NCBI GenBank assembly: GCA_902784465.1
Contig: CACZUZ010000020.1
Coordinates: 1 to 38,631 of the forward strand
Source: an uncultured Bacteroidota bacterium
GTDB taxonomy: Bacteria; Bacteroidota; Bacteroidia; Bacteroidales; P3
DNA: 38,631 bases
Direction of reading: 5' to 3'
The notes under the pieces were generated by a model. The model had not been told where the DNA came from. It worked only from the letters and a program-made list of their open reading frames with translations, and did no database searches. Positions within the stretch are counted from its first letter, which is position 1, and the number at the start of each line of letters is the position of its first letter. Below are positions 8,417-18,905 of this stretch, one piece after another. The translations under genes were made by a program, and so were the position numbers.

Positions 8417-11326
8417 TCACCATTCACCAATATACTTTGCCGTATATGATTTTGGGCATTTCAGCAGTTCCTCGGGGGTGCCTGCAAAGACCACGTTGCC
8501 GCCTTCGCTGCCGCCCTCGGGACCCATGTCGATAATCCAGTCGGCCTGCTTTATGATGTCTGGGTGGTGTTCGATGACAACGATTGTATGGCCATTGGCA
8601 ACAAGAGTGGCAAACGACTTGAGAAGTTTCTGAATATCATGAAAATGCAGACCTGTGGATGGTTCGTCGAAGATGAAAAGACGCGGTTGTTCTGACGTGC
8701 CGCGAGTGAGGAAGGATGCAAGCTTGATACGCTGTGCCTCGCCGCCGCTAAGAGAGCTGGAACTCTGCCCCAGTTTCAGGTAGCCAAGACCCACATCCTG
8801 AAGGGGTTGTAAGCGGCTCTCTATCTGTCGGCAGGTGGGCTTGAAAGCATCTTCTGCCACGTCGGGGTTGAAGAAATCGACAGCCTGGTCGACAGTCATA
8901 TCCAACACCTCGCTGACATTCTTGCCATGGTATAGCACCTCGAGCGTGTCGCTCTGGAAACGAGTACCGTGACATTCGTCGCAAACCAGATGCACGTCGG
9001 CCATAAACTGCATGCCTATAGTGACATAGCCCTCACCCTGACAGTTTTCGCAACGTCCACCCTCGACATTGAACGAGAAATAGCCGGCCTTGTAGCCGCG
9101 CGACTTGGAAAGGGGTTGCATGGCATAGAGCTGGCGTATCTCATCGTAGGCTTTCATATAGGTGGCGGGGTTGCTGCGCGAAGAACGGCCTATAGGGTTC
9201 TGGTCGACAAGCTCGACACCGGATATGCGACTGATGTCGCCACCCACCGAACGGCACTTGCCTACGTAAGCGTCGCTGCCGTCGAAGCGCTTCTGCAACA
9301 CGTCGTAAAGCACATGCTTCACCAGGCTGGTCTTGCCCGAGCCCGAGACGCCTGTCACGACCGTGAAGACACCAAGAGGGAAGTCTACATCAATGCGTTT
9401 CAGGTTGTTGCAATAGACGCCGCGCAACTCGATGCGGTCACGCCACGGGCGACGCGATTTCGGCACCTCGATGCGGCGTTCACCTAGCAGGTATTGAGCA
9501 GTAAGGGAATTCTTGATGTCGTAATTAGAATTGAGAATCATCTCATTCTCAACCCTTGTCTTGGAATTTTCAATCTCCATTACCACCTCGCCACCAAGGC
9601 GACCGGCACCGGGGCCGATGTCGATAATGTAGTCGGCAGCACGGATAATGTCCTCGTCGTGTTCGACGACGATGACAGTGTTGCCAAGGTCTCTCAGATG
9701 TTTGAGTACGCCGATGAGTTGCTCCGTGTCGCGCGAATGGAGACCGATGGAAGGCTCGTCGAGGATATACATCGAGCCAACCAGCGAACTTCCTAGTGAG
9801 GTAGCCAGGTTGATACGCTGGCTCTCGCCACCGCTGAGGGTGTTAGACAAACGGCTCAGAGTCAGATAGCCAAGTCCCACATCCAGCAGGTACCCCACAC
9901 GGTTATGGAGTTCCTTGAGGATGCGGTCGGTGAGTTTTCGCTCGTAGTCTGTCAATGTAGGCAACTGCGTCCCGCAGTCGGCTACAATTTCATCCAAGAA
10001 TTTGGCCAGTTCCTTGACAGGCATATCGGCTAGCTCGGAAATCGACCGACCGCAAACCTTCACATATTGGGCATCTTTGCGGAGTCGAGAGCCGTGACAG
10101 TCGGGACAGGTAGTCTTGCCACGATAGCGGGCAAGCATGACTCGATACTGAATCTTATAGCTTTGTGACTCAACCCATTCGAAGAAGCCATCGATGCCAG
10201 GCCATTTGCTGTCGCCATGCCATAGGAGGTTGCGTTCGGCGGCGGTGAGGTCGCAATAAGGAGTGTGGATGGGGAAGTCGTTGTTGGCCGTATAACGGAT
10301 GAAATGAGTCTTCCACTCCGACATCTTTTCGCCCTTCCAGCAGACCACAGCATCGTCATAGACAGAGAGTTGCTTGTTTGGCACAACGATGTCCTCATCG
10401 ATGCCGATAACGTTGCCATAACCCTGGCAACGAGGGCATGCACCATACGGATTATTGAAACTAAAGAAGTTAGGGTTGGGCTTTTCGAACGTGATGCCAT
10501 CAGCCTCGAAACGGTTCGAGAAGTCTGCGGTGACGACACCGCCGCTTCCATTTTTCTCTTCGTTTTCAAGCGGAAGCGCCATAACGCTGCAGGCTCCGCG
10601 TCCTTCGAAGAAAGCGGTCTGCACCGACTCCGAGACCCTTGCCGTCTGGTCATCGTCGCCGTGGCGGAGAGTGATACGGTCGACGAGAAGGTCGATATTT
10701 AATGGTGAATTGTGAATTGTGAATTGTGAATTGTCGGAGAGGAGGTCTTCGATCTTGACCACCGTTCCGGCGATGGAGACGCGCATGAAACCCTCCTGGT
10801 GGAGTATTTCGAGCTGTGCACGCAAGGGTCGCTTCTCTGTTGCCACCAGTGGCGAGAGAAGCATTATCTTGCGGCCCTCCTCAAGGGAGTAGATATAGTC
10901 TACGACATCGGAGACGCTGTGACGCTTCACCTCCACGCCGGAGACTGGCGAGAAAGTGCGACCTATGCGTGCAAAAAGCAGTTTCAGGTATTCGTAGATT
11001 TCGGTCGAAGTGCCAACAGTGGAGCGGGGATTGGAAGTGTTGACCTTCTGTTCGATGGCGATGGCTGGAGCCACACCGAGGATATAGTCGACCTCGGGTT
11101 TGCTCATGCGGCCCATGAACTGACGGGCATAGCTGCTGAGGCTCTCCACATAGCGGCGCTGTCCTTCGGCATAAAGAGTGTCGAACGCCAGCGATGACTT
11201 ACCGCTGCCGCTCAATCCCGTAATCACAACCAGCTTGTTGCGTGGTATGCGTACATCGATGTTCTTGAGGTTGTTAACCCTCGCACCTTTTATGATGATA
11301 TAGTTGTCTTCCTCTTTCTTTTTCAA
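8417..11326 (-). CDS. uvrA: excinuclease ABC subunit A (UvrA)
   Basis: The damage-recognition ATPase of nucleotide excision repair, which loads UvrB on distorted DNA. At 969 residues it is slightly longer than the usual 940 or so. It has two ABC modules: Walker [10 protein letters not shown] (37-45) with LSGGESQRI, and GVSGSGKTS with LSGGEAQRI and FDEPSTGLH. Zinc-binding clusters include [18 protein letters not shown] and CDECHG. The start is TTG at 11326, since an in-frame stop lies just upstream and no other start fits the N-terminus. Two oddities are seen. Residues about 196-211 ([15 protein letters not shown]) are encoded by four perfect GTGAATT units. An extra stretch ([16 protein letters not shown]) sits before SLTAQYLLG and contains a hairpin at 9531-9552. 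The last codons and stop also lie in heptad repeats. Confidence 0.97.
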   Translation of the reverse strand: MKKKEEDNYIIIKGARVNNLKNIDVRIPRNKLVVITGLSGSGKSSLAFDTLYAEGQRRYVESLSSYARQFMGRMSKPEVDYILGVAPAIAIEQKVNTSNPRSTVGTSTEIYEYLKLLFARIGRTFSPVSGVEVKRHSVSDVVDYIYSLEEGRKIMLLSPLVATEKRPLRAQLEILHQEGFMRVSIAGTVVKIEDLLSDNSQFTIHNSPLNIDLLVDRITLRHGDDDQTARVSESVQTAFFEGRGACSVMALPLENEEKNGSGGVVTADFSNRFEADGITFEKPNPNFFSFNNPYGACPRCQGYGNVIGIDEDIVVPNKQLSVYDDAVVCWKGEKMSEWKTHFIRYTANNDFPIHTPYCDLTAAERNLLWHGDSKWPGIDGFFEWVESQSYKIQYRVMLARYRGKTTCPDCHGSRLRKDAQYVKVCGRSISELADMPVKELAKFLDEIVADCGTQLPTLTDYERKLTDRILKELHNRVGYLLDVGLGYLTLSRLSNTLSGGESQRINLATSLGSSLVGSMYILDEPSIGLHSRDTEQLIGVLKHLRDLGNTVIVVEHDEDIIRAADYIIDIGPGAGRLGGEVVMEIENSKTRVENEMILNSNYDIKNSLTAQYLLGERRIEVPKSRRPWRDRIELRGVYCNNLKRIDVDFPLGVFTVVTGVSGSGKTSLVKHVLYDVLQKRFDGSDAYVGKCRSVGGDISRISGVELVDQNPIGRSSRSNPATYMKAYDEIRQLYAMQPLSKSRGYKAGYFSFNVEGGRCENCQGEGYVTIGMQFMADVHLVCDECHGTRFQSDTLEVLYHGKNVSEVLDMTVDQAVDFFNPDVAEDAFKPTCRQIESRLQPLQDVGLGYLKLGQSSSSLSGGEAQRIKLASFLTRGTSEQPRLFIFDEPSTGLHFHDIQKLLKSFATLVANGHTIVVIEHHPDIIKQADWIIDMGPEGGSEGGNVVFAGTPEELLKCPKSYTAKYIGEW
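9531..9552. repeat. perfect inverted repeat inside uvrA
   Basis: TTGAGAAT at 9531-9538 and ATTCTCAA at 9545-9552 form an 8-bp stem around a 6-nt loop. It lies in the stretch encoding an extra segment of UvrA before the conserved SLTAQYLLG, so it probably marks an in-frame insertion tolerated in a surface loop. Confidence 0.5.
10705..10732 (-). repeat. four perfect GTGAATT heptads inside uvrA
   Basis: Units at 10705, 10712, 10719 and 10726 read GTGAATT on the plus strand (AATTCAC on the coding strand). They encode part of [10 protein letters not shown] in UvrA. The unit length of 7 is not a multiple of 3, so gain or loss of one unit would shift the reading frame. The same heptad occurs in several spacers of this window. 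Confidence 0.9.
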
Positions 11327-11457
11327 AGCTCTTAGTGATTTGTTGAATTATGACAAGAACGAGTATGTCTCCCCATAACGGAGAAAAAACATGAAAATTG
11401 CATATCCAAGCCACAAAACGCCAACCTGGAATGCAAAAATGAAGAATGTCAGGATGT

Positions 11458-14400
11458 CTACTGCTCTGTGCCGCTGTCTATCATTGCCAAAAGGTCCTTG
11501 CTGGTCAGCTTATGGCTCTCGTTGGTGCCGGCCAGCATGGCGTCGGCGAGGTTGCGCTTGGTCTGGTGTAGGCGAAGGATTTTCTCTTCGATGGTGTGCA
11601 TCGAGATAAGATGGTAAACAGTGACGTTTTGACGCTGTCCGATGCGGTAGGCACGGTCGGTGGCCTGCTGCTCGATGGCGGGGTTCCACCAGGGGTCGAG
11701 ATGTATCACGTAGTTGGCACCCGTCAAGTTCAAGCCCAGGCCTCCAGCCTTCAGACTTATAAGGAAAACGGGGCATTGCCCATGCTGGAACTGCTGCACC
11801 AGTTCGTCGCGTTTATGTACCGGCACTGACCCGTCGAGATAGTAGTACGGACAACCCTGCTTGTCGAGACGCTCGCGAACCAACGACAGGAACGAAGTGA
11901 ACTGACTGAACACCAGAACGGAGTTGCCGCCATCGACAATCTCCTGCAACAGGTCGCTTAGTGCGTTGATTTTGGAGCATTCCCCCTTCCACTTCTTTTC
12001 AACCAGCTCTGCCGAGCAGGCCGCCTGACGGAGTCGGGTGATTTCCGCCAGCGTGTTCACGCTGACGCCAGAGCCCGACGACTCCTCCTCGAGCATCTTT
12101 TTTGCTTTGCGGCGTATAAGCTCATAGATGGCCATTTCCTCGTCGTTAAGTTCCACGGGGAGATTGATCTCTGTCTTGTCGGGCAATTCCTCCACGACCT
12201 CCTGCTTGGTGCGACGCAACATGAAGGGACCCACGATACGTTTCAGCTGACCAGAACGCTCCTTGTTCTGCAGCTGCTCTATGGGGATGATGTACTTCTG
12301 GCGGAACTGTTCGTGGCTTCCCAGCAGACCGGGATTGGCGAACTGGAACAGGTTCCACAACTCACCCAAATGATTCTGCACTGGGGTGCCGGTAAGGATG
12401 ATGCGGTTGGTGGCTTTCAGCCTCATCACCACGGCAGATGTCTTGGTCTGGCGGTTCTTGATAACATGAGCCTCGTCGAGGCAGACGGTGTTCCACTCCT
12501 TGGAGCAGATGGACTCATCCTCGTTGACGAAAAGACCGTAGGAAGTCAGGATGACATCACCGGCGGCAGCCTTTTCCACCAAGGCTTTGCGGTCTGCAGC
12601 CTCATTGAGTACCTCGACATGAAGCATTGGTGCGAAGCGCGTCAGCTCACGCCTCCAGTTCAACACCACAGATGCCGGAGCTGCCACGAGGGCAGCGCCC
12701 TGGTCGGAGGTGTGTAGCAGGAACGCGATGGTCTGGACGGTTTTGCCAAGACCCATGTCGTCGGCCAGACAGACACCTGCCCCCCAGCCTGTCATGCGTG
12801 CCATCCATTGGAAGCCATCGGTCTGGTAGTCTCGCAGCTCAGCTTTAAGGGCCGTCGGTGTGGCAGGTGTCAACGCCATGCTCTTTTCAATTTTTTTCTG
12901 TAGCTGTTCGAGACGCTTGTCGTGCTTGATTTTGAGTTCGCCGTTGAGTGCGCTACCCAAAAGCGAAGCGTGCAGTTCGGAAATCTGTAGGTGTCCGCGG
13001 TTGCTGATAGCGAGGCTCTCAAGCCGGGCCAGCTGCTTGCGTAGCCGGTCGCTGATTGCCATGTAATCGGTATCGTTGAGACGGATGAATCCTGTACGCG
13101 GGCTCTCCGAAGCCAGCTTTAGCAGTTCCCCTACCGTGAGGACGGTCTCGTCGTCTATCGGTATCTCGCCCTCCACCTCGAACCACCCGTTCTTTGACTG
13201 CAGCGAGACATTCCACGACGAGGGCTGGGCGGTCTTCAGGTTCAGCTGTCCGCCCTCAGGCCATTCCATATAGAAACTGTCAGGATGCTGTCGCACGAAA
13301 TCGATAAGCATCAGCAATGCCGTCAAATCGAGGAATGCCGGCGTCCTGTCAGCAAACAGTTCGTCACTGTCGGTATCATCCAAGTCGTTGTCGCTGAAAA
13401 AGGTACGCAACATAAGCAGGTTGGCTCGCTCGCCCTTTATGTCGCGCGTCACCTGATAGCGAACACCATCCTGCTCAGCCACACAGGGATTCATTCCGCT
13501 TCCAGCCTCAAGGAAGGTCTTTCCATCAACGAGTGGGCGTGCCATGCACCACACATCGAAGCAGTTAGGCGTGCCGCCGTGTGGCATCACTTGCAGGCAT
13601 AGCAGTGGCGAGCCTTCACGCTGTTCCAATGTCGAGCCGCCCTCCACAAGTTCGCTGTGAACCTCAACAATCTCACTCACCTTGGGCAGGAACTCGCGCA
13701 ACTGCTGCTCGGCCTCGAGCGGGAATACACCGACCGAGAGCAACTTCTGATAGTAGAGCAATTGGAGTTTGTTGATTTTGATGACCGTATAATGCGTTTC
13801 GCTGTCTTTACGGTATATGATGTTGCTTCTCCGGGTGTTCGGCGTCACATTAGACTTCAGCTTGAACCCCTTATTGGTACGCTCAATAACAAGATAGGGC
13901 TTTTCTTCTGCAATGGTGACCGGCTTTAAAGGGGCATAGACACCAGTGGCGACACGGTCGGAGCCAACGAAGAGCGACAATAACTTCTCAAAGTTTGATT
14001 CATTATCCCAGGGGTCATATTCTGCAGCAAACCGGCGGTCTTTATCATCCATAGAATCAAGGCCCTCTTTGAATTTACGCAGAGACACACTCTTGCCGAC
14101 ACCCCACGCTCCTGACCTCAACCGTGTCTGTTCACGTATCTCTATCGAGCTGTAACTTGTGATTATATAACATATTCGCGTCGACTTTGCCACCTTCGAC
14201 TGGACTTGTTCCTCGCTGGGAGTGAGTTCTTCGAGCAGCAACTCCCACTGCTGCTTGAAGTGTATGCGCGACAATAGCGGTTCCCCGCCGAACATTTCAT
14301 GAAGCCGGCTCCGCTCACTGTCGTCGATGGGTAGCCAAGGTGAAAGCTCTTGACGCAAAAACATCATGTTGGGAACCTTTGGCAAATCATCGGGCCACTT

Positions 14401-15483
14401 CACCTGCAGATGCGAGAAATGTGCCACCAGCAGGGCAAAGTATTTCTCAACTTTTGTTATTCCATAGCGACTGATAAAAGTCTCCACTGTTTCATGATAT
14501 GGTATCCGACCCGACGTAAAATAATTGGTCATCCACAGTGCAGGAATGAACTCGTAGTTCTCAACAAAGCCGCTTTTGTTGAGCAAGGCAGACAGTTTCC
14601 TGCCCTTGTCGTCCTTGTAAAGATAGTAGGCCAACACCAACAGATAGTTGTTTATTAGCCTGGCAAAGAAACCATTGTTCCGATAATATGCTTGTTTGTT
14701 GATGATGCGTATAGCCAGGACCATATTGTTGAAGGCCTCTGCGTACTCACCATCATACAAAGCCTTCGCAGCAGACAGGATATAGCCATAGATATTTTTC
14801 GCTTTTGCGGCGGCCTTATCGAAACGGCCATACCTAAAGAAATCGTACAGTGCCACCAAGGATTTCATTCCTTGTGATTCTTCAGCTGACATTCGCTTGT
14901 AGTCGAAGTCGGCAACCTTCGATACACAATAGTCAGGGTCGCAAATGTCGTTTACCATCTGGTGGACCAAAGCACTCTGCACGAACGAGAACTTGTCGCG
15001 GACAAACTCGAACATCGGTAGAAAACGAATATCTGACGCCAATGGTGTCAGAATCCTTATCTCGTCGACAGTGTTGGTATAGTATACATTTCTCCTTTTT
15101 CTATTTAAAGGTGAACCTTCAACACAACATTTTATGTCGTCCAGCAACATGGTAGATTCGGAAGACGGCATATCGCTGTAATTTTCTCCAAGATGGACAA
15201 GCAACGGTAGATTCGTCTCCACCATATACAGCAGCAAAGGAGTATAACGGTCCAGTTCAAGTATGTAATAGCCGTAGTATGAATTATAGATGTCTGATTG
15301 CGTATATGGTTTTATAGAATCCTTCAATCTCTTGAAGTCGGTCTTTGACAGTCCTTCTGTTTTTTGGTATCTCATTTTTGCATCATCATCAAGCCGACGG
15401 CCTGTATAAGCCATGAAACACAGAAGTTTGAGCAAATCTTCCGGCAATTTCAGGTATTGTTGATAGATAGGTTCTTTATTCAT
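11458..15483 (-). CDS. SNF2-family DEAD/DEAH-type helicase with long N-terminal region
   Basis: A 1341-residue Swi2/Snf2-type ATPase, presumably a double-stranded DNA translocase. The C-terminal 500 residues hold the motor: LADDMGLGKT (about 905), LTSYGLF, DEAH (about 1001), ILTGTPVQN, LVFSQFTSF, LISLKAGGLGLNLTGA and the arginine-finger region QQATDRAYRIGQ. The first 850 residues have no motif I recognise. They are unusually rich in aromatic and charged residues and may include a SWIM-less bacterial SNF2-associated domain. Bacterial members of this kind are often called RapA-like or HepA-like, but RapA identity cannot be claimed. The gene is 43 bp upstream of recJ's stop on the same strand. 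A role in repair or transcription recycling is inference from family and neighbours. Confidence 0.92.
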   Translation of the reverse strand: MNKEPIYQQYLKLPEDLLKLLCFMAYTGRRLDDDAKMRYQKTEGLSKTDFKRLKDSIKPYTQSDIYNSYYGYYILELDRYTPLLLYMVETNLPLLVHLGENYSDMPSSESTMLLDDIKCCVEGSPLNRKRRNVYYTNTVDEIRILTPLASDIRFLPMFEFVRDKFSFVQSALVHQMVNDICDPDYCVSKVADFDYKRMSAEESQGMKSLVALYDFFRYGRFDKAAAKAKNIYGYILSAAKALYDGEYAEAFNNMVLAIRIINKQAYYRNNGFFARLINNYLLVLAYYLYKDDKGRKLSALLNKSGFVENYEFIPALWMTNYFTSGRIPYHETVETFISRYGITKVEKYFALLVAHFSHLQVKWPDDLPKVPNMMFLRQELSPWLPIDDSERSRLHEMFGGEPLLSRIHFKQQWELLLEELTPSEEQVQSKVAKSTRICYIITSYSSIEIREQTRLRSGAWGVGKSVSLRKFKEGLDSMDDKDRRFAAEYDPWDNESNFEKLLSLFVGSDRVATGVYAPLKPVTIAEEKPYLVIERTNKGFKLKSNVTPNTRRSNIIYRKDSETHYTVIKINKLQLLYYQKLLSVGVFPLEAEQQLREFLPKVSEIVEVHSELVEGGSTLEQREGSPLLCLQVMPHGGTPNCFDVWCMARPLVDGKTFLEAGSGMNPCVAEQDGVRYQVTRDIKGERANLLMLRTFFSDNDLDDTDSDELFADRTPAFLDLTALLMLIDFVRQHPDSFYMEWPEGGQLNLKTAQPSSWNVSLQSKNGWFEVEGEIPIDDETVLTVGELLKLASESPRTGFIRLNDTDYMAISDRLRKQLARLESLAISNRGHLQISELHASLLGSALNGELKIKHDKRLEQLQKKIEKSMALTPATPTALKAELRDYQTDGFQWMARMTGWGAGVCLADDMGLGKTVQTIAFLLHTSDQGAALVAAPASVVLNWRRELTRFAPMLHVEVLNEAADRKALVEKAAAGDVILTSYGLFVNEDESICSKEWNTVCLDEAHVIKNRQTKTSAVVMRLKATNRIILTGTPVQNHLGELWNLFQFANPGLLGSHEQFRQKYIIPIEQLQNKERSGQLKRIVGPFMLRRTKQEVVEELPDKTEINLPVELNDEEMAIYELIRRKAKKMLEEESSGSGVSVNTLAEITRLRQAACSAELVEKKWKGECSKINALSDLLQEIVDGGNSVLVFSQFTSFLSLVRERLDKQGCPYYYLDGSVPVHKRDELVQQFQHGQCPVFLISLKAGGLGLNLTGANYVIHLDPWWNPAIEQQATDRAYRIGQRQNVTVYHLISMHTIEEKILRLHQTKRNLADAMLAGTNESHKLTSKDLLAMIDSGTEQ

Positions 15484-15526
15484 CTTTTCGAATATGCCAT
15501 GTTCGCAAAGAGATGAGACTTACGGT

Positions 15527-17356
15527 CTAATTCAGCCTTATATCCTTGACGTTGAGCTGGATTTCGGTTTTGCCGCGCCAGAAGTTTTCCTCTAGTTGGT
15601 AGCAGATGTCGAACATACGCTGATGGCTGATGGGGCTGTAGTATTCGCCCAACTGGAACCCGATGGCAGGATAGGCATTGGGGCTGTCGGATGAAAGCAC
15701 CGAGAACTTGAGATGGTTGGAGCCCACTATGCGAGGGGGCTGCAAGGGATTGCTTTCCAGATGGCGGGTGCAGAAGACGGGTACCGCGTTGTCGGGTCCG
15801 AATGGGGAGAACTGTTTGAGTATTCGCAAGAATTTGGGGGTGATGTCCGAGAACTGGACCTCGGCATCGATCTCCACCTCTGGGACGATGGCTTCGCTAG
15901 GCATGGTACGCGCGACGACCTCTTCGAAACGCTCGACAAAGCGGTCGAAATTCTCTGGTCGAAGCGATACACCGGCGGCGCTCTTGTGTCCGCCAAAGTG
16001 CTCGAGCAGCTCACTGCATTCCTCGAGGGCGGAATGGACATCGAATTCTTTGATGCTGCGTGCCGAACCCACATAGAGGTCGTCGGTGGAACGAGTGAGG
16101 ACGATGGCAGGGCGATAATAGGTCTCAACAAGACGGGAGGCTACAATGCCAACAACTCCACGGTGCCAGTCTTCGCCGAAGAGGACAATGGAATGGCGGC
16201 TGGAAAGCTGCGGGTCTGACGCCAGTCTACGCTTGGCATCCTCCGTCGCCAAGGTGTCGAGGCCCTTGCGTTCGGTGTTGTAGTTGTTGATTTCCTCGGC
16301 GAGGCACTGAGCCATCTCGCGGTTTTCGGCAAGGAGCAGACGGACAGAGTCGAAGGCACTATGGATGCGGCCTGCGGCATTGATGCGAGGACCCACGAGG
16401 AACACGAGGTCGCTAATATTCAAATCTTTGACAAAGTAGGACTCTTTGTTCGGACTGGTAGCCTTATCCTCTTTCGTGCGAGGCTCGATATGACCGTAGG
16501 TGAGAATTGCCTCCAGACCAGGACGGGGACAGGTATTGATGACCTTGAGGCCAAAAGCGGCAAGGACACGGTTTTCGCCGGTCATGGGCACTATGTCGCT
16601 GGCAATACTGACGGCGACGAGGTCGAGATAACGCAGAAGCTTGATTTTAAGCATCTCCATGTTTCGTTTCTGCGCTGCCGTGAGTTCTCCTGCCGAATCA
16701 CAGAGTCGCACACCAATCTTCTGCTCCATATAGGCCTCGACTATTTTAAACCCTATGCCACAACCGGAAAGCTCTTTGTAGGGATAGGGACAGTCTTGAC
16801 GCTTAGGGTCGAGGACGGCGCAACAAGGAGGCAACACATCGCCAGGAAGGTGGTGGTCGCCAACGATGATGTCGATGCCGAACTGGTTTGCATACTCAGC
16901 CTGCTCAACGGCTTTGATGCCGCAGTCGAGGGCTATAATAAGCTTGACGCCAGTATTTTTGGCGTAGTCGATACCCTGAAAAGATATACCATATCCTTCG
17001 GTATCGCGATCAGGAATATAGAAATCGATGTTGTAGTGGAGAGTGTGGAAGTAGCTGTAGACCAAAGCCACAGCAGAAGTACCGTCAACGTCGTAGTCGC
17101 CATAGATGAGCATACGTTCCTTGTTACGTATAGCATCGTTAATGCGTGCAATGGCACGGTCCATGTCCTTCATGAGGAACGGATCGTGAAGTTGGTCAAG
17201 TCCTGGACGGAAGAAACGCTTGGCTTCGTCAAAGGTAGTGACACCACGCTCTACAAGTAGCGTGGCAAGAATTTTGTCCACGCCCAAAGAATCCGCTAAT
17301 TTTTCAACAACTTCTAAATCATAATCTTTCCTTAATATCCAACGTTTTTCTTTCAT
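15527..17356 (-). CDS. recJ: single-stranded-DNA-specific exonuclease RecJ
   Basis: A 5'-3' ssDNA exonuclease of the DHH phosphoesterase superfamily, used in recombination and mismatch or base-excision repair. At 609 residues it is slightly longer than the average bacterial RecJ. Motif I is GDYDVDGTSA (86-95), motif III is the DHH signature VGDHHLPGD (D167, H168, H169), and the DHHA1 part has GPRINAAGRI and HRGVVGIVASRL followed by GGHKSAAGVSL. The C-terminal OB region ends QLNVKDIRLN. The ATG at 17356 begins MKEKRWILR, a typical family start. A -7-like TACTTTTA lies about 20 bp upstream on the minus strand. Together with uvrA, nth and the SNF2 protein it makes this arm rich in DNA-repair genes. 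Confidence 0.96.
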   Translation of the reverse strand: MKEKRWILRKDYDLEVVEKLADSLGVDKILATLLVERGVTTFDEAKRFFRPGLDQLHDPFLMKDMDRAIARINDAIRNKERMLIYGDYDVDGTSAVALVYSYFHTLHYNIDFYIPDRDTEGYGISFQGIDYAKNTGVKLIIALDCGIKAVEQAEYANQFGIDIIVGDHHLPGDVLPPCCAVLDPKRQDCPYPYKELSGCGIGFKIVEAYMEQKIGVRLCDSAGELTAAQKRNMEMLKIKLLRYLDLVAVSIASDIVPMTGENRVLAAFGLKVINTCPRPGLEAILTYGHIEPRTKEDKATSPNKESYFVKDLNISDLVFLVGPRINAAGRIHSAFDSVRLLLAENREMAQCLAEEINNYNTERKGLDTLATEDAKRRLASDPQLSSRHSIVLFGEDWHRGVVGIVASRLVETYYRPAIVLTRSTDDLYVGSARSIKEFDVHSALEECSELLEHFGGHKSAAGVSLRPENFDRFVERFEEVVARTMPSEAIVPEVEIDAEVQFSDITPKFLRILKQFSPFGPDNAVPVFCTRHLESNPLQPPRIVGSNHLKFSVLSSDSPNAYPAIGFQLGEYYSPISHQRMFDICYQLEENFWRGKTEIQLNVKDIRLN

Positions 17357-17452
17357 TTTTTACTGGGCGTAAAAGTACGAACTTTTCGCGACATGGAAAA
17401 AATTATTTTTCGTAACGCCTGTAAAAAAGGGAAACAAACGCAACAACGAACT

Positions 17453-17471
17453 GAATTACAATATGTAATTC
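17453..17471. repeat. inverted repeat upstream of recJ
   Basis: GAATTACA (17453-17460) and TGTAATTC (17464-17471) form an 8-bp dyad around ATA. It lies in the AT-rich spacer between the ABC permease and recJ. It could be an operator upstream of recJ. No T-run follows it on either strand, so it is a poor terminator. Confidence 0.4.
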
Positions 17472-17511
17472 GTTCAAAAAATATCAAGACCCCGATAGTC
17501 CTAGGGAAAGA

Positions 17512-17553
17512 CTAAAAATGTCACGACAGGTCATCTTCACGGCGACCTGCCGT
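17512..17553 (-). terminator. terminator after the ABC exporter operon
   Basis: On the minus strand, two bases after the permease stop, a 10-bp stem (17544-17553 with 17523-17532, one G-T pair) closes an 11-nt loop. It is followed at 17512-17519 by a short T-rich stretch (TTTTTAG). This fits a weak rho-independent terminator ending the BatA-ATPase-permease transcript. Confidence 0.55.
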
Positions 17554-17555
17554 CA

Positions 17556-18905
17556 TCACATACTCTTTTTTAATCTGAACTTAGCCAGTATGTTGAAGCG
17601 GAGTATGGAGGTGCGGTAGATTTTTGCGGCAAGCCATGTGCAGAGGGGGAATGTGGCAACAAGCAAGGCCATCGAGAGCCATAGTTGCCAGAGAGGGACA
17701 CCAAAGGGGACCCTCAGCATCATGGCCACCGGCGATGTGAATGGGACAATGGAGAGCACCTGACTGAGAGTTCCCGAAGGGGAGTCTATCATGGTTGGAA
17801 GAAGCAGTATGACGGCAAGAAGCGGTATGGTGACAGGGAGCGAGAAGAGCGACGTGTCGGTATCGGTATCGCTCATGGCACCGGCGGCGGCGAAGAGGGT
17901 GGCATATAGCAGGTAGCCAAAGACAAAGAAGAAGAAAAAGACCGGCACGATGACCCCGAAGTCGATGGAGGCAATGCCCTCGACAATCTGCGGCAGGTCA
18001 GCCATGTCGGCAGCCTGCTGCATCTGGATGGCGGCATCGTCGCCCTTGGTGGCAAGCTCGGTGATGTTATGCTTTTGGGTGGCAACACCGAAGAGGTCGT
18101 TGTTAGACAGCTGTATGCCTACAACGGCAATGCCGGTGAGCAGAACCCAGAGCATGAATTGCGTAAGCCCCACCAGCGCTATGCCGATGACCTTGCCCAT
18201 CATAAGATGGAAAGGCTTGACAGAGCAGACAATCACCTCGACGATGCGACTCGACTTTTCCTCGACGACACCACGCATCACCTGCGACCCGAAGAGGAAT
18301 ATCGCCATATAGATAAGCAATGCCAGAACAATACCGAGGACTGTCTTGACTTCTGTAAACGTCTCGCGGCCAGTCTCGAGGTCCTGGGTACGCAGATTGA
18401 TTTTGGTACCCGTAATCATCGCATACTCGTCATCGCTGATACCATGAGCCTGTAGAAGACGGTTGCGGAGTATGCGCTGGAGCTGGCGGTCGACATCGGA
18501 ACGCACCTGCATTGGTGGCAAGTCTCGCTTATAGTAGAGACAGGCGTCGGTGGGGATGGCTTCGCTGGCGCGGCTACGGATGAAGACTATGGCCGACACA
18601 TCGTCGTCGGCATCCATGGTACGGCGTGCATAGTCGAAATCGGCTGCATAGCGGTATTCTATCTCGTCCGACGAGGCGAAATGGCTGTCGCTGCGCTTGG
18701 TATCGTCGCGGTCGAAGCCACCAAAGAGACCCGACTCGTCGGCAACGAGAATGACGGTTTTCTCCATCGGCCTGAGAGCCATATAGATGGGTATGGCATA
18801 GACAAAAGCAAGCATGATAGGCACCATGATGGTGAGTATCCAAAAGGATTTTTTGCGGACGCGGGTGCTGTACTCGCGACGGATGACAAGCGGAATGTTA
18901 TTCAA
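17556..18905 (-). CDS. ABC-2 type transporter permease (NatB-like)
   Basis: The integral membrane subunit of an ABC exporter, 449 residues. It starts NNIPLVIRREYSTRVRKKSF, the usual short cytoplasmic leader, then a first transmembrane helix (FWILTIMVPIMLAFVYAIPI). A long extracytoplasmic segment of about 140 residues follows, then a group of about five helices (VLGIVLALLIYMAIFLFG, VIGIALVGLTQFMLWVLLTG, IVPVFFFFFVFGYLLYATLF and others). GVVEEKSSRIVEVIVCSVKP is characteristic of the ABC-2/NatB family. The ATG overlaps the stop of the ATPase gene by 4 bp, so the two are translationally coupled. The substrate cannot be told. Sodium or drug export is known in relatives. Confidence 0.92.
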   Translation of the reverse strand: MNNIPLVIRREYSTRVRKKSFWILTIMVPIMLAFVYAIPIYMALRPMEKTVILVADESGLFGGFDRDDTKRSDSHFASSDEIEYRYAADFDYARRTMDADDDVSAIVFIRSRASEAIPTDACLYYKRDLPPMQVRSDVDRQLQRILRNRLLQAHGISDDEYAMITGTKINLRTQDLETGRETFTEVKTVLGIVLALLIYMAIFLFGSQVMRGVVEEKSSRIVEVIVCSVKPFHLMMGKVIGIALVGLTQFMLWVLLTGIAVVGIQLSNNDLFGVATQKHNITELATKGDDAAIQMQQAADMADLPQIVEGIASIDFGVIVPVFFFFFVFGYLLYATLFAAAGAMSDTDTDTSLFSLPVTIPLLAVILLLPTMIDSPSGTLSQVLSIVPFTSPVAMMLRVPFGVPLWQLWLSMALLVATFPLCTWLAAKIYRTSILRFNILAKFRLKKSM

